The notes beneath the pieces are model-generated. The model saw nothing but the letters and a program-made list of their open reading frames with translations, did no database searches and was not told the DNA's origin. From assembly GCA_013400115.1 (NCBI GenBank), contig VXBP01002567.1:1-64000 (forward strand): a DNA stretch of 64,000 bases. The letters are read 5' to 3'. The position numbers were made by a program, and so were the translations under genes. Numbering within the stretch: position 1 is the stretch's first letter; every line of letters starts with the position of its first letter. Source of the DNA: Rhinopomastus cyanomelas. Its lineage: Eukaryota; Chordata; Aves; Bucerotiformes; Rhinopomastidae. Below are positions 48,217-59,400 of the stretch, piece after piece.

Positions 48217-48605
48217 GCACAGAACATTAGGGATTGGAAGGAACCTTGAAAGATCATCTAGTCCAATCCCCCTGCCGGAGAAGCATCCCCTAGATCAAGT
48301 CACACAGGAACATGGCCAGGCAGGTTTAAAATGTCTCCAGAGAAGACTCCACAAGTGCCCTGGGCAGCCTGTTCCAGTGCTCTGGCACCCTCAGCATAAT
48401 GAAATTCCTTCTCAGATTGATGTGGAACCTCACACCCATTGCCCCATGTCCTATCATTAGGTGAATCTGGCTCCATCCTCCTGACACCTACCCTTTCATA
48501 TTTATCAACATCAATGGGCTCACCCCTCAGTCTCCTTTTCCCCAAGCTCAAGAGACCCAGCTCCCTCAGGGGAGATGTTCCACTCCCACCATCTTTGTGA
48601 CTCTG
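48217..48605 (-). mobile_element. CR1 LINE between the two FAM83D copies
   Basis: Reverse copy from GCACAGAACATTAGGGATTG to CCCACCATCTTTGTGACTCT, with several small deletions. Confidence 0.92.
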
Positions 48606-49489
48606 TTACCTGCTTATTTTTTTTGATCAGCACTGTGTGTGTTGGATCACAGTGTGTAGGTTCTCTGTCAGAGATCTGACCTGTGCTGTTAATCTCTAGA
48701 CCTGCAGCTCACTGCTTTTAGTCACTAGGCAGATGTTGACTCTGCCAAGACAAATCAGCATCTGCAAAATCATCTGAACTGCAGGCTGTGTGTCCAGTAG
48801 ATGGCACATGTCAGCTGTATGTCCACTAACAGCAATGAATGAGTGAGGGGAACATGAACCTATCCTGAACTTGCCAAGGCAACTCTTGTGCCTCTGAAAG
48901 CTATAGGGGCGAAGAGGTGCAGCTACTTCTGTACATAGTATCTGAAAGCAGCTGCTCCCTGCTGCTTTAAGACTGTAGAAAGAGCTGCTGGTGGAGGGGG
49001 GAGTTATGTCTGCACTTGCCTGAATAGTTAACATACTTTCATTCCTTGAGTCAGAACACTGGGAGTGAAGGAAGTTACAGAGACAAATCTCGAGTGGTAT
49101 TTTTAAGAGCTCATGTTCAGCCATTCTTGAACCCACGTCAAACCCACTTGTTTGCTCTGTGGGCTAATCTGACCTGATTCCACTGTGCAGCTGCTGCAGC
49201 ACTCTCACAGAAACAATAAACCGTTTAAAAACAAACTCCTTTTGCCACGGGGATTTTCACCTGATTGTTGCTGGGCTTTGTTTTGTGTTTGTTTGATACT
49301 TGGAATCTGGGTGACTAACACAGCACTTCCCCTTTCGTTGGTGCCTTCCTATTGCTCCGGGAGAACCCAGCAGCCAGGAATGAAGCCGCCGGCCGAGAGG
49401 GCCATCTGCCCTCTCTCGCAAGAGGACCAGCCTTTTGATCAGAGGCTGGGGAGCAGCTCCAGGGCTCGACGGACTCTCCCTCCTTAATT

Positions 49490-49769
49490 CAAGCGTTGCT
49501 TTTTCTGCGGGTGGCTCCGTGGGTGAGGGGAGATGCCGGTCGGCCCCGCCACCCGTGTCTGTCCCGTGGGGACTCGGCCCTCGCGTCCCTCTGCTCCGCG
49601 TGGCCGGGGCTGGGGCTGGGGCCGGGCGGGGCAGAGGCTGCTCCGCCGCGGGGCAGAGCCCGTGCGCTGCTGCCCGGGACCGGGCGGGACGCGGGGAAGG
49701 GCTTCCCCAGCGTGGGGCCGTCCCGCAGAGCCGCTATAAAGGTGCGGGACAAGCCGGGCTCGCCTCGCC
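49490..49769 (+). promoter_or_regulatory. CpG-rich TATA promoter of the FAM83D-like gene
   Basis: CpG-rich block with GGGCGGGGC (49624-49632) and TATAAA at 49735-49740, 35 bases before the ATG. It is clearly homologous to the FAM83D promoter around the TATA box, but the TTCAAA element is missing: the first copy reads GTTGGCGTTCAAAGCCGC and this one GTCCCGCAGAGCCGC. Confidence 0.72.
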
Positions 49770-52700
49770 ATGGCCAACACATCGCAGTGGCTGGGGGAGG
49801 GCGCCGGGCGCTGGCCGCCGCCGCCGCCCGGGCCCTACAGCGAGGCGCAGCGGCTGGCGCTGGAGGAGCTGGTGGCGGGCGGCCCCGAGGCGCTGCGNGC
49901 CACCTGTCCGGCAGATCCCCGCCTGCCCGCGGGCTTGTCCCACTTGCTCCAGGCGATCCCGCCTCAGCGGGGCGGACCACAAGGTTTCTAGTGGTTCCTT
50001 CCATCTCCTACCGTTGTTGACCCTGTGGTTGTCCCTTTACTTTTCGCTTAAATAACCTCTTGCTTTTAATCACTCTCCTGCAGATGTTTTATTAGGTTCA
50101 TTATTTATAAGGATTTTTTTCCTTATAAGGCCCTTGGTAAGTCTCAGTGAGTTGACACCTGTGAGCAATTCACCCTAAAGACGCCCGGTCTGTGCTTTGC
50201 TGTGCAGTCGTTGCTTCCACAAGACAGGGCAGACACTCAGTGAACCTCGGTTCCTGGGACAAGTCTTCTCTTAGGTGGCTCTTAAGGAAGTTTTTACTCA
50301 GAGAACTGGGTGAACAATCAGGCTTTTCCTTGAAATGTAATGAGAAGTTGAAGAAAAACCTAAATTTTTTGTCAAATTGAGAGATAAGGAGCATTTGAAA
50401 ACTTCCTTTTTTTAACTTTTCCCAAAACTTTGATTTGGAGAAAACTGGATTTTGGAAATGAGCTCACCTTTTTCTTCATGTGGTGCTATTGTGGTAATAG
50501 ACCTCTGTTCTCAGGGCACCAAGTTTGTCTAATATGGGACTAGAAGCCAGGTTTTGCCATATCTCAGGGTAAGGAGGAAATCCAAAGCAGTACATTTGTT
50601 TTGCCACTGGTCTGGTTCTTCTGAGGTATTCTTGGCACCCCAAAACATCTCCACGATCACCTCAGTGCTCATGTTACTCATGCAGCTGAAGACGACTGAC
50701 AGCAAAATGTTCCTCATGCAAGACACTTTTTAATCAGCTTGCTTAGGATTTTGGAGAGGTGTCAAGCTGCCTCCTGTCTCTACATGCCTTGGTGCTGCTC
50801 TAGAGGTGAGGCAAAAGGGAAAAAGCTCAGATTTCTGTAGTTTCTATTGGAGGTGAAGTTTGGTAGGAAAAAATGGGAGACTTTAGTGCAACCTTAATTA
50901 AAAAGGTAAGTGTGCTACTGCAGGTGCTGCTGTTAGAGATGAACTGAGAGTTTTAAACAGAGAAAAGGTGTCTTGCCTCAATAGGCTTTCAGGTGAGGTT
51001 CTTCATACCTGTTGAACCAAAAAAAGATCCTGGCAAAAGAAACTTCAGCTTCTGCTGCTGAAAAGACAGTGAAAAATGAAATTCTACAATGCAATAATAA
51101 GAATCCTAATTTTTATTTGCTGTAAATCAGGTAAATGACAACCAAATCGAGACTTTAACTACAGTTAAAGAAGAAAGAAAGAAACTTTAAACAACAGTTT
51201 CTGCTCATAAATTCAACATTTCTTTTCTATGTAACTACACAGACAAGTGACTAAAGGATCACAGAATCACAAAACAGTAGGGATTGGAGGCGACCTCAAA
51301 AGATCATCTAGTCTAATCCCCCTGCCAGAGCAGGATCACCTAGACCAAGTCACACAGGAACACATCCGGGGGGGTTTTAAACGTCACAGTGAAAGGGAAA
51401 TGTCTTTTGTCTCCTGTACCTGGTGGTCTGCTTTACCTACCTACCATCATCTTTGCAGAACTTTATTGTAAGCAGTTATTTTTTCCTTTGTCTTCTCTTT
51501 CTTACATGTCTGTTATGTGTTTACGCAGCCCCGTGAACAGAACGTACTGTATTGTGGTAGCCTGTGCCGTGTTCTATAACCACCACGAAAAAAGCAGGGA
51601 GGGAGAAATATTTACTTTGAAAGTCAAATTCCTCATGCAGAGGAATCCCTTGGGGTGCTGTGGAAATGGCCTAATGATTTCTTTTGGAACTTGTTGCAGA
51701 TGATTGCTCTGGTTATGGATTCCTTCACAGACACCGATATCTTCAAAGACCTCCTGGATGCCTGTAGTCATTGGCAAGTGAAAGTGTATATCCTTCTAGA
51801 TCAGTCTTCATTTTCTCACTTCCTAAAAATGTGCAAGGATCTAGGAGTTGATCTGGAACAGGAGAAGGTGAGCCTTTGCATATTTAGAGGGATAGAGAGT
51901 GGATCCTCTTGAGACCCTAATCTCTGAGCTGCCAAATGAATCACAGAACACTAGAGACTGGAAGGCACCTCAAAAGATCTAGTCCAATCCCCCTGCCACA
52001 GCAGGATCACCTAGACCAAGTCACACAGGAACATGGCCAGGCTGCCACAATTTAAAATGGGGTTTATGTTGCTCTAGCTCTTTCTTGGAGGATTTAACTC
52101 TTCCTGCCTAAGAAGGCCATTAATAGAAAACTTGAAATTGTTATTAGTGGAGGCTACAGCTGCTTTCTGAGCACAAACAGTAGTTCAAGGAAATGCAGGA
52201 GGAATATCCAGTTCCTCCAGCATGACTGGAGTTCCTCAGGCTTGCTGAGACTTTGAACGCTGATGGAGAAGCAGCTTCTCAGGAGTCTGTGGAGTTGGAA
52301 TCTCCCCAAGGTTAGGCAACAGGAGTGTGCAGTCAGTTGACAGGTTTGTCCCTTAATATCACCTCTTTGGCTACTGAAACAAGACAGACCTTCTCATTTG
52401 GTTCCTAGAGGGTGAATCTTCTGCAGCTAGTTCATCAGTGATGATGTGTTACTCATTTAACTTTGAAGTCCACATGATGCTCGCTGTGTCTTTAATAGCT
52501 GATGAGGATTCGAAACATCACGGGGAACACCTACTACATGAGGTCAGGCGCCAAAATTGTTGGAAGAGTCCGTGAGAAGTTCATGTTAGTCGATGGCATT
52601 AGAGTGACAACGGGCTCCTACAGGCAAGTGCCAGTGCTTTCTGTTACTTAACACAATCTCTTCATGTGGAGAGGAAAAACAGCCACGTGGCAAAACTGCT

Positions 52701-53247
52701 TTTCTGCTCAGAGTTTGCGAGGAACATCTGTCCTCAAAAGAGCACGCTGCTCATCGTTGTAAGAGCGGTTTCGCTAAATGTGGTGGAAGAATTCTCAGTT
52801 ATTGCTTTGTGATTTACTTTGAATTAACCTGGGTTTTGTTGTTCTTCCTGTGCTAGTTTTACATGGACGGATGGGAAATTGAACAGCAGTAACATTTTGA
52901 TCCTGTCAGGCCCCGCAGTTGCGCACTTTGACTTGGAATTTCGGATCCTCTACTCGCAGTCAAAGCCTATCAACCTCAAAGAATTAACCTGTGGCAAGAA
53001 GAGTAACGTATTGGACCAGCTGGTCAGGCTAACAATGGATTCTAGAGACGGGACCCGGGAGAACCTCCTGAGAATGGAGTTTTTATATCTGAGAGCATTT
53101 GTAGGGAATTTGAAAAAGAAGCGAAGCTGGCTGCACGCTTCAAGAGAGGCCGTCTACGTGTCACATAATGCACTGCATACCTCTCCTCCACTGACTAAGG
53201 GGAATGGCTCTCTGGTTATGAGGCCACGCTGGGTTGTAGAAAGATGA
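49770..53247 (+). CDS. FAM83D-like tandem paralogue, short C-terminus, first exon broken
   Basis: Exon 1 starts at 49770 (MANTSQWLGEGAGRW) and includes EAQRLALEELVAGGPEA, a strong match to the start of the mammalian FAM83D DUF1669 region, until the n at 49898. Then come exons 51700-51867, 52499-52623 and 52857-53247 (TGA at 53245-53247). Exon lengths 168 and 125 and all phases equal those of the upstream copy. The core is kept (ALVMDSFTDTDIF, VYILLDQ, FDLEFRILYSQS), but the HxK histidine is Arg (REKFMLVD). The protein stops about 185 residues earlier than the upstream copy: after ENLLRMEF the sequence is unlike FAM83D, and no TQT motif follows. The intron after 52623 is again GC-AG. Open frames and intact splice sites argue for a live, diverged gene, and a late frameshift in the last exon could have made the new tail. 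It could also be a slowly decaying pseudogene. Confidence 0.83.
49898..49898. other. Unresolved base inside exon 1 of the FAM83D-like gene
   Basis: The frame before it matches FAM83D; after it the resemblance ends and a stop appears at about 49989. A collapsed gap is likelier than one ambiguous base. Confidence 0.7.
49899..51699 (+). other. Intron 1 of the FAM83D-like gene (with the missing end of exon 1)
   Basis: No exon could be recognised after the gap. Mostly A/T-rich unique sequence with one CR1 fragment (51257-51395). The exon 1 donor site cannot be placed. The intron ends TTGTTGCAG at 51699. Confidence 0.6.
51257..51395 (-). mobile_element. CR1 tail fragment
   Basis: Reverse tail from GGATCACAGAATCACAAAAC to the start of the TTTTAAACGTC block. 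Confidence 0.9.
51940..52046 (-). mobile_element. CR1 tail fragment
   Basis: Reverse tail: ATCACAGAACACTAGAGACT to CACACAGGAACATGGCCAGG. It lies in intron 2 of the FAM83D-like gene; the upstream paralogue also has a CR1 in intron 2, but at a different point and with different length. Confidence 0.9.
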
Positions 53248-53976
53248 ACTGCACCTTCAGTTGGAGTGAGTGGAAGAACTGCAGGAACCGTGTCCAGCCA
53301 TCAGTGTCCAGCACTGCCTTACACAATGGTTGTGAGAGCAGCTGGGAGATGAACCTTGAACTGAGAGGACGTAGTACTGGAATGGTGGTTTGGTTTGTAG
53401 ATCGCTCCAGTGCAGACCAACAGATACAGTTATGGAGGTGTCTTGCATTCAGATGTGGTTTCCAAAAAACCATCCTCTAACACCTGGAAACTCATTACTG
53501 ATGCCTAGTATTCTCTCAGATTTTCATTTTCAACCTGTTTTCTTGGTTTGAGGGGTTAGCAGTGTCTTAGCTCAGTAGCTCAAACCTTTGGGTTTCTTTT
53601 TAAGGAATCTTGCTTTAAGGAATATTGCTTGTAAGTCTTCCAAGGATGACTTAGCAGGGCTGCTGCACAGCTCTGAAACCAGCCTGAGCTTAGTCCTGTG
53701 TTGCATAAACTCTCCATGTTTTGATGACACTGAAACAGAGTAACTGTAATCAAGAAACTAACAGATAAGCACCCAGCTGCTAGTCCTCAAACACTGCTTT
53801 TCATTTGTATGAAGCTGTGCTGCAAGGCAGAACAAGCAAACCTCAGGCAAAGAAGGCTTTTGCTGTGATGGAATTTCAGAGAACCCGTTTGTTATAAGAA
53901 TCTGAGGTTTTGTGCAAACTTCTCTTTTTTTAAAAACAGAAATCCTTCCATTTCTGGAGAACACTACAAAACCCCA

Positions 53977-53986
53977 AATAAATAAA
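53977..53986 (+). promoter_or_regulatory. Candidate poly(A) signal of the FAM83D-like gene
   Basis: Two overlapping AATAAA hexamers (AATAAATAAA) about 730 bases after the stop codon. Confidence 0.5.
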
Positions 53987-54186
53987 CTGGCTTTATGTTT
54001 TGACAAGTCTGTAACAGCCCAAGGAGCACAGCCGTGAGCAGTAAGCACAGTTTACTGTTGGTCCTGCATGGTGTAAGGATAAGTTTACATAACCGATCAC
54101 CATCGAGATAAAGGAGAACACCCCTGACCAGAAAGCCCAAAGGTAATCAGAGTGTCCATAACAAAAGGAGAATACATCCAAATCTA

Positions 54187-54515
54187 TCACAGAATCATTA
54201 GGGATTGGAAGGGACCTCGAAACATCATCTAGTCCAATCCCCCTGCCAGAGCACAATCACCTAGACTGAGTTGCACAGGCTGCTCTTAAACGTCTCCAGA
54301 GAAGGAGACTCTACAGTCCCCCTGGGCAGCCCCTTCCAGTGTTGTGTCATCCTCACTGGGAAGAAGTTCCTTCTCATATTGATGTGGAATCTCCTGTGTT
54401 TCAGCTTAAAACCATTGCCCCCTGTCCTATCACTAGATGACGCTGACAAGCGCCTGGCTCCATCCTCCTGATATCTGCCCCTCACATATTTATAGACATA
54501 GAAAATATCCATTGA
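54187..54515 (-). mobile_element. CR1 LINE, 3' fragment
   Basis: Reverse copy from CACAGAATCATTAGGGATTG to CTGCCCCTCACATATTTATA. Confidence 0.92.
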
Positions 54516-54585
54516 ACTTACAGTCCACATCATTAGCTGAGTTAGGTCCATTGTCTGCAGCAGCCTGTCTGTGGAAAAGGCTCAC

Positions 54586-54757
54586 CTGTCACACAGGAAC
54601 ATGGCCAGGCAGGTTTTAAACTTCTCCAGAGAAGAAGACTCCACACCCACGCCGGGCAACCCCTTCCAATGCTCTGTCAGCTTCATTGGGAAGAAGTTCC
54701 TTCTCGCCTTGATGTGGAACCTCGTACATTCCAGTTTACACCCATTGCCCCTTGTTA
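54586..54757 (-). mobile_element. CR1 LINE, 3' fragment
   Basis: Reverse copy lacking its tail: CACACAGGAACATGGCCAGG to CACCCATTGCCCCTTGTTA. It follows 54187-54515 in the same orientation. Confidence 0.9.
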
Positions 54758-55633
54758 ACTGATCACCCTTTTCCTTCAGTGCTTGTAATCTGACCTTCCT
54801 CATCTGTAACATGTTTGGTAGTTTATTGTTTAATAGTCTTAACTGTTATCCTGATGTTTGAAATAGATATTTTTATTCTTATCTATGTTTTACCCAACCC
54901 CGAAGCAGAGTTGTACCCTATGCAAAATACTGTTGAAGCAGTCTTATTTTCACAATCATTATCTGTATATTTTTCCCAAATGCTTTTAACTTTTATTCAT
55001 CCCATGAACAGGCAACTCTTTGTGTTGGCAGGACTTTTTCTCAACAGATGCTAATATATCAATGATATATATAATATATTGATGATAGAGAGTGCTGTGC
55101 GGACTTGTGTTTATTTTTGATAGAGTTGACTTAATCTGAATAAATTGCTACAATTTTAAGACTGTCCTTAATTCTAATGGAATAACCTCTTTTTCAAGTG
55201 GTTATGGGGAGGCTTAGCATAACTGTGGATGTAGAGTGTTGTGTTCAGCCTGTTGGAATCACCACCACTGTACTGCTAGCATGTCAAGTTAGGAATGAAG
55301 AATGAGAATGATTTAAAATATAAAATAGGATTAGTTTTCTTCCATAAGCCAGGCTTTTTGACAGCATTGCTAAGTTTATTAGACATTGATCTTTTGGTTT
55401 GGCTTGTTTCCCTGCACCTCCAACCTATACTTAATTAACTTAAACTCTACATTACTTACAATCTGGGAGTAATTGTCATGACCCTGTGCCAGGGCACTGC
55501 TGAGATTTTAGTGTTGCCAGTCATTCATCTGCTTCGTGTAAAGTGCAGTGGTGCTGGTGCACAGGGTGAGGCACATCTTTCGTGTGGAGAAAGGAAGCAA
55601 TTAGCTTTATGTAACTAATACACACACAGATAC

Positions 55634-55790
55634 ACAGATCATTAGGTGTTGGAAGGGACCTCCAGAGGTCATCAAGTCCAAGCCCCTGGCTCAAGCAGGA
55701 TCATAAAACCTAAATGGCTTAAACAGAAACACATCCAGAGAGGTCTTAGGAGTCTCAGGAGGAGACTCCACAACCTCCCTGATGAGGTTG
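55634..55790 (-). mobile_element. Older CR1 fragment
   Basis: Reverse tail of a different subfamily: CAGATCATTAGGTGTTGGAA, GGTCATCAAGTCCAAGCCCC, GGAGACTCCACAACCTCCCT. Confidence 0.82.
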
Positions 55791-56072
55791 AGGGAGTCAA
55801 TTACCAGCGATAGACCGAAAAATGGCTTCAAGTTGTGCCAGGAGAGGGTTAGATCAAAAATCAGGAAAAATTTCCTGACAGAGTGGTCAGGGCTTGGAAC
55901 AGGCTGCCCAGGGAGGAGGTGGAGCTGCCATCCTTCGGAGGGGTTCCAAAAATGGGTCGATATGGCTCTGAGGAGCAGAGTTTAGTGGGCAGGGTGGGGT
56001 TGGGTTAACAGTTGGACTGGATGACCTTGTGGGTCTCTTCCAACCTTAACGATTCTATGGTTCTGTGATCAG
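55791..56072 (+). mobile_element. CR1 LINE of another subfamily
   Basis: Forward: GGCTTCAAGTTGTGCCAGGA, GGAACAGGCTGCCCAGGGAG, GGTTGGGTTAACAGTTGGAC, ending CGATTCTATGGTTCTGTGAT. It is head-to-head with the preceding reverse fragment. Confidence 0.87.
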
Positions 56073-56119
56073 TGGGGTGGCTTTTTTAGGGGTGATGTCA
56101 AGCCCGCTCATTCCCAGGC

Positions 56120-56479
56120 TGTCCCGTAGGCCATACGCTCAATTTAACCTCAGGACTGTCGGGAGGCCTCGGCTCGGGCGGCTGCCCTAGCCCGCACTGC
56201 CCGTATGTCGTCCCCGCATTCGGGCAAAGGGCCGGTGTCGGCCGCACTGGACCGGAGTGGGACGGTCCCAGCCTCAGCAGCACCGCACCCGTCTGTAACT
56301 GACAGCGCCGGGCCCACAGGGGCTATTAGAGGCCGCAGACGTGTAACACAGACCCGCGCAGCGGTGCCGCTGCAGCGCCGGTAACAGCCCGCGAACCCCC
56401 GAGCACTGCCCTCCCCACTAGAGTGCCGCGCCCCGCATCACGTGGTCACCGCCTCTTCCGGTCGCCCTCTCACCCCAAG
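56120..56479 (+). promoter_or_regulatory. DHX35: DHX35 CpG-island promoter
   Basis: TATA-less, CpG-rich block. A CACGTG E-box lies at 56439-56444 (CATCACGTGGTCACC), and an ETS-type site CTTCCGGT at 56455-56462 is 18 bases before the ATG. Both are usual in housekeeping promoters. The CpG-rich DNA continues into intron 1 to about 56900. No gene was seen on the opposite strand. Confidence 0.7.
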
Positions 56480-59400
56480 ATGGCGGCGCCCGTCGGGCCG
56501 GTGAAGTTTTGGAAGCCCGGTAAGGGACGTGGCCGGTGTGGGGAGCGTCGGGGGCTGCGGGTGAGGGCTTCTTCCCGCACTGTCTGCGGTGGGGTCAGAG
56601 CTGCAGCCGCGGCCCTGTCTTGACAGCCGCGGGCGCTCGAGGGTCGGGAGGAACGTGCTACCCTTCCCGCGCCGGCGGGGCTGTTAGTGCGGCAGGTCCC
56701 CGGGTGGTGCCATCGGGAGTGGGAAAGGAAGGGACGGCGCCCGCTCTCAGCCCGCTGGGGTGGGAGTGCTGCCCTTCGAAGGGCCCCGACTGGCTGTAGA
56801 AAGGGGTTCTGAGTCCTCCTAAGGGAGGGACAGGGCTCTACCCTTGCGGGGAGTAACCCAGGAGCCGCAGACCGCGGAGAGCCCCTCAGCAGAGACGGAC
56901 CTCGGCATCTCCTGGGCTTCGAGCTGAGCCTCGGTAGCAAAGGTCACCCGGCCCCGGGTGTCAGGAGGAGCATTGTAGTTCGGTGCAGGGTGCTAATCTT
57001 TCTCCTCAGCACTGGGATGGGCTGAAGGAGGTTCACGAAGTAAATGGCCACACTAGTGACAGACTGGAGTGTGGGCCCTGCAGTGGTGAGCTGAGAGAGC
57101 TGGGAGTGGGCAGCCCGGAGGAGAGGAGGCACAGGAGGATCCTATCAATGTAGAAAAATACCTGCTGGAATGGTGTAAGGAAGACAGGGCCAAGCTCTTG
57201 TTGGCAGTACAAGAGGCAAGGGCACAAGCTGTAGTGTGTAAATCAGGTTAAACATAACAAAACCTGTTTGTGCTGTGGGGATGGTCGTGTTCTGGAACAG
57301 TCAGGCAGGTTGTGGGGTCCATCCTGACTGAATGAGCCAGCCCCTGTGGTGAGTAGAGTGTTGATCTAGAAGGTGTCCAGAGACCTCTCCCAGTCTGCAC
57401 TGAGCTGTGACTGTGTTTCAGGTGCTGAGCACCTTCCCAAAGAGAAGTTGGTGGGTCTGACTTTGGTAAATTAATTTTTGTATATTGGTCAATGCAGAGC
57501 TTTACAGAGCTGTGCTGTGGTCAAGATTAGTTTAGCAAACAGCTTATTAATCATTTGGATATTATAGTACCGTGTGTGCATAGTCATGTATTGGCAGTTG
57601 TGTATTAAAAAACCATCAGAGAAGATACTGTGAGAGAAAATCAGTGGGTGATGAGGAGTAAAATGTATTAACTGAATTTATTTGTCAATACACAGATATT
57701 CAGGTCCCTGGTTCTTAACTGCTGTATCTGTCCTAAGGAGCAGGTAGTATTGGAATCCTTGTTAATCATTCTTAAAATTGGATCAATTTGCTGTAAGACT
57801 TGCTTAGCTGCTTGGAGTAGGGACTGATTTTAAAAAAGTGAGAAAAGGCTGCGCCGGCAAATCCTACAAAACAAGAGTCCTTTTCTTTGTTCTCAGGCAC
57901 TTCCAGCTGAACCTGCAGCTGGAGATGGCACATTCCGTTATTGAGATGAGTTTTATTTCTAGTTCATTTGCATGATTCAGCATTTTTGGTTGTCAGGAGG
58001 TTTATGGTAACTTGCAGTAGGAATAAATCACATTTCTCATCCTGAGGTAAGTTCTGGTGTGAAGCAGTGCCAAATTTCATGAGCAGACGAGGCTGGGTGT
58101 TTACAGTTGAAGTTAGTCAAGAGAAAGAATTTCTAGGTGCTTCCTGTTAGGGCATATTTTGATTTCATAGAAAATTTAGCCTTTTGATAAAGGCTGCTGC
58201 TCGTGATGCCTCCTTGTATGAAACTGAACTACTTTGGTTGTATTGTGATACTTCCAGTTAAAATTAACTTCTGTTGTTTAGGCACAGAAGGGCCTGGTGT
58301 CAGTATCTCAGAGGAGAGACAGAGTCCTGCTGAGAGTGGCTGTGCAACTGTCATCTATAATCCTTATGCCTCCCTTTCTATTGAACAGCAGAGACAAAGG
58401 CTGCCTGTCTTTAAGGTACAGGCTTTCTTTTTGGTGAATTAAGTCTGTTGTATGATGTCTGGCTCTTATGTCTTTTTTATTCTTTTAAAAGAGCATTAGA
58501 GAGTCACTTAGTAGCATCTTGCACTCTTGATTTGTTGGAAAGGATTGTTCTGTTTGATAACTGCTACTGTCAGTTGTACAGACTTTGTAGATTTGTGTTA
58601 TTTACTACATATTGTATGTGTGAATTACATATTTCAAAGAACTGCTTGCTTTTGGCAGTAAACTCAGTGTAAAATGAATTTGGTGTCTGCTAGATGGGTA
58701 GATATTGTAATTTTAATTATTCTTATATCCATGTGCTTTTGATACTTAATTGTAATTTTCTCTTTCAGCTAAGAAATCACATCCTGTATCTGGTGGAGAA
58801 CTATCAGACTCTGGTGATTGTTGGGGAAACAGGTTGTGGGAAATCGACTCAGATTCCACAAGTAAGTGTCATTTAACTTGGTAAAATCAGTTATTCCAAC
58901 ACTCTCAACATGGGCAGTAAACAAGTTAGGGATGTGCACATGGGCTGTGACCTCATTTGCATTATGGAGAAGTGGTGGGATGACTCCTGTGACTGGAGTG
59001 TTGGAATGAAGTGGTATCAGCTCTTTAGGAAGGACAGGCAGAGGAGACTAGGAGGGGGCCTCTCTGTCAAGGACCAGCTGAATCTCATGGAGATCCACCT
59101 GGGGATGGATGAGGAACCAACTGAGAGCTTATTGGTCAGAGTAGAAGGGAGGGTGGTTGCTATTACATTGGAGGTCTGCTTCATGCTGTCTGACCAGGAA
59201 GACCAAGTGGGTGAGGCCCTTTATAGATGGATAGGAGTGGCTTCACGTTCATAAGCCCTGGGTCTCATGGGGAACTTCAACCACAGCATCACCTGTTGTA
59301 AGTTCAATACAGCAGGATATAAGCAATCCAAGAGATAGCTAGAGTGCACTGATGATAACTTCTTCCAGGTGGGAGAGGAACTGATGAGGAGAGGTGATAT

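Larger units (their letters stand above)
47114..49480 (+). other. FAM83D 3' UTR and intergenic spacer before the second copy
   Basis: A/T-rich 3' UTR-like sequence follows the stop, with ATTAAA at 48181-48186 as the best poly(A) candidate; a CR1 follows at 48217-48605. From about 48610 to 49370 nothing recognisable was seen on either strand. The GC-rich promoter of the second copy begins near 49480. Confidence 0.55.
53248..56100. other. Intergenic spacer between the FAM83D-like gene and DHX35
   Basis: Includes a likely 3' UTR with overlapping AATAAA hexamers at 53977-53986, three to four CR1 pieces, a short (AT)-rich run at about 55058-55082, and A/T-rich unique sequence at 54780-55620 in which nothing else was recognised. 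Confidence 0.55.

Noticed and set aside
49435..50055. Overlapping frames of 170-206 codons on both strands at the second FAM83D promoter
   Set aside because: Low-complexity Ala/Arg/Pro/Gly translations of CpG-rich DNA; only the frame starting at 49770 matches FAM83D.
53244..53480. 78-codon frame just after the FAM83D-like stop, considered as a frameshifted C-terminus
   Set aside because: It has no TQT motif or similarity to the FAM83D C-terminus, so it is treated as 3' UTR.
56470..56940. 156-codon minus-strand frame overlapping DHX35 exon 1
   Set aside because: Antisense of the CpG island with Arg/Pro-rich translation; a divergent gene is not supported.
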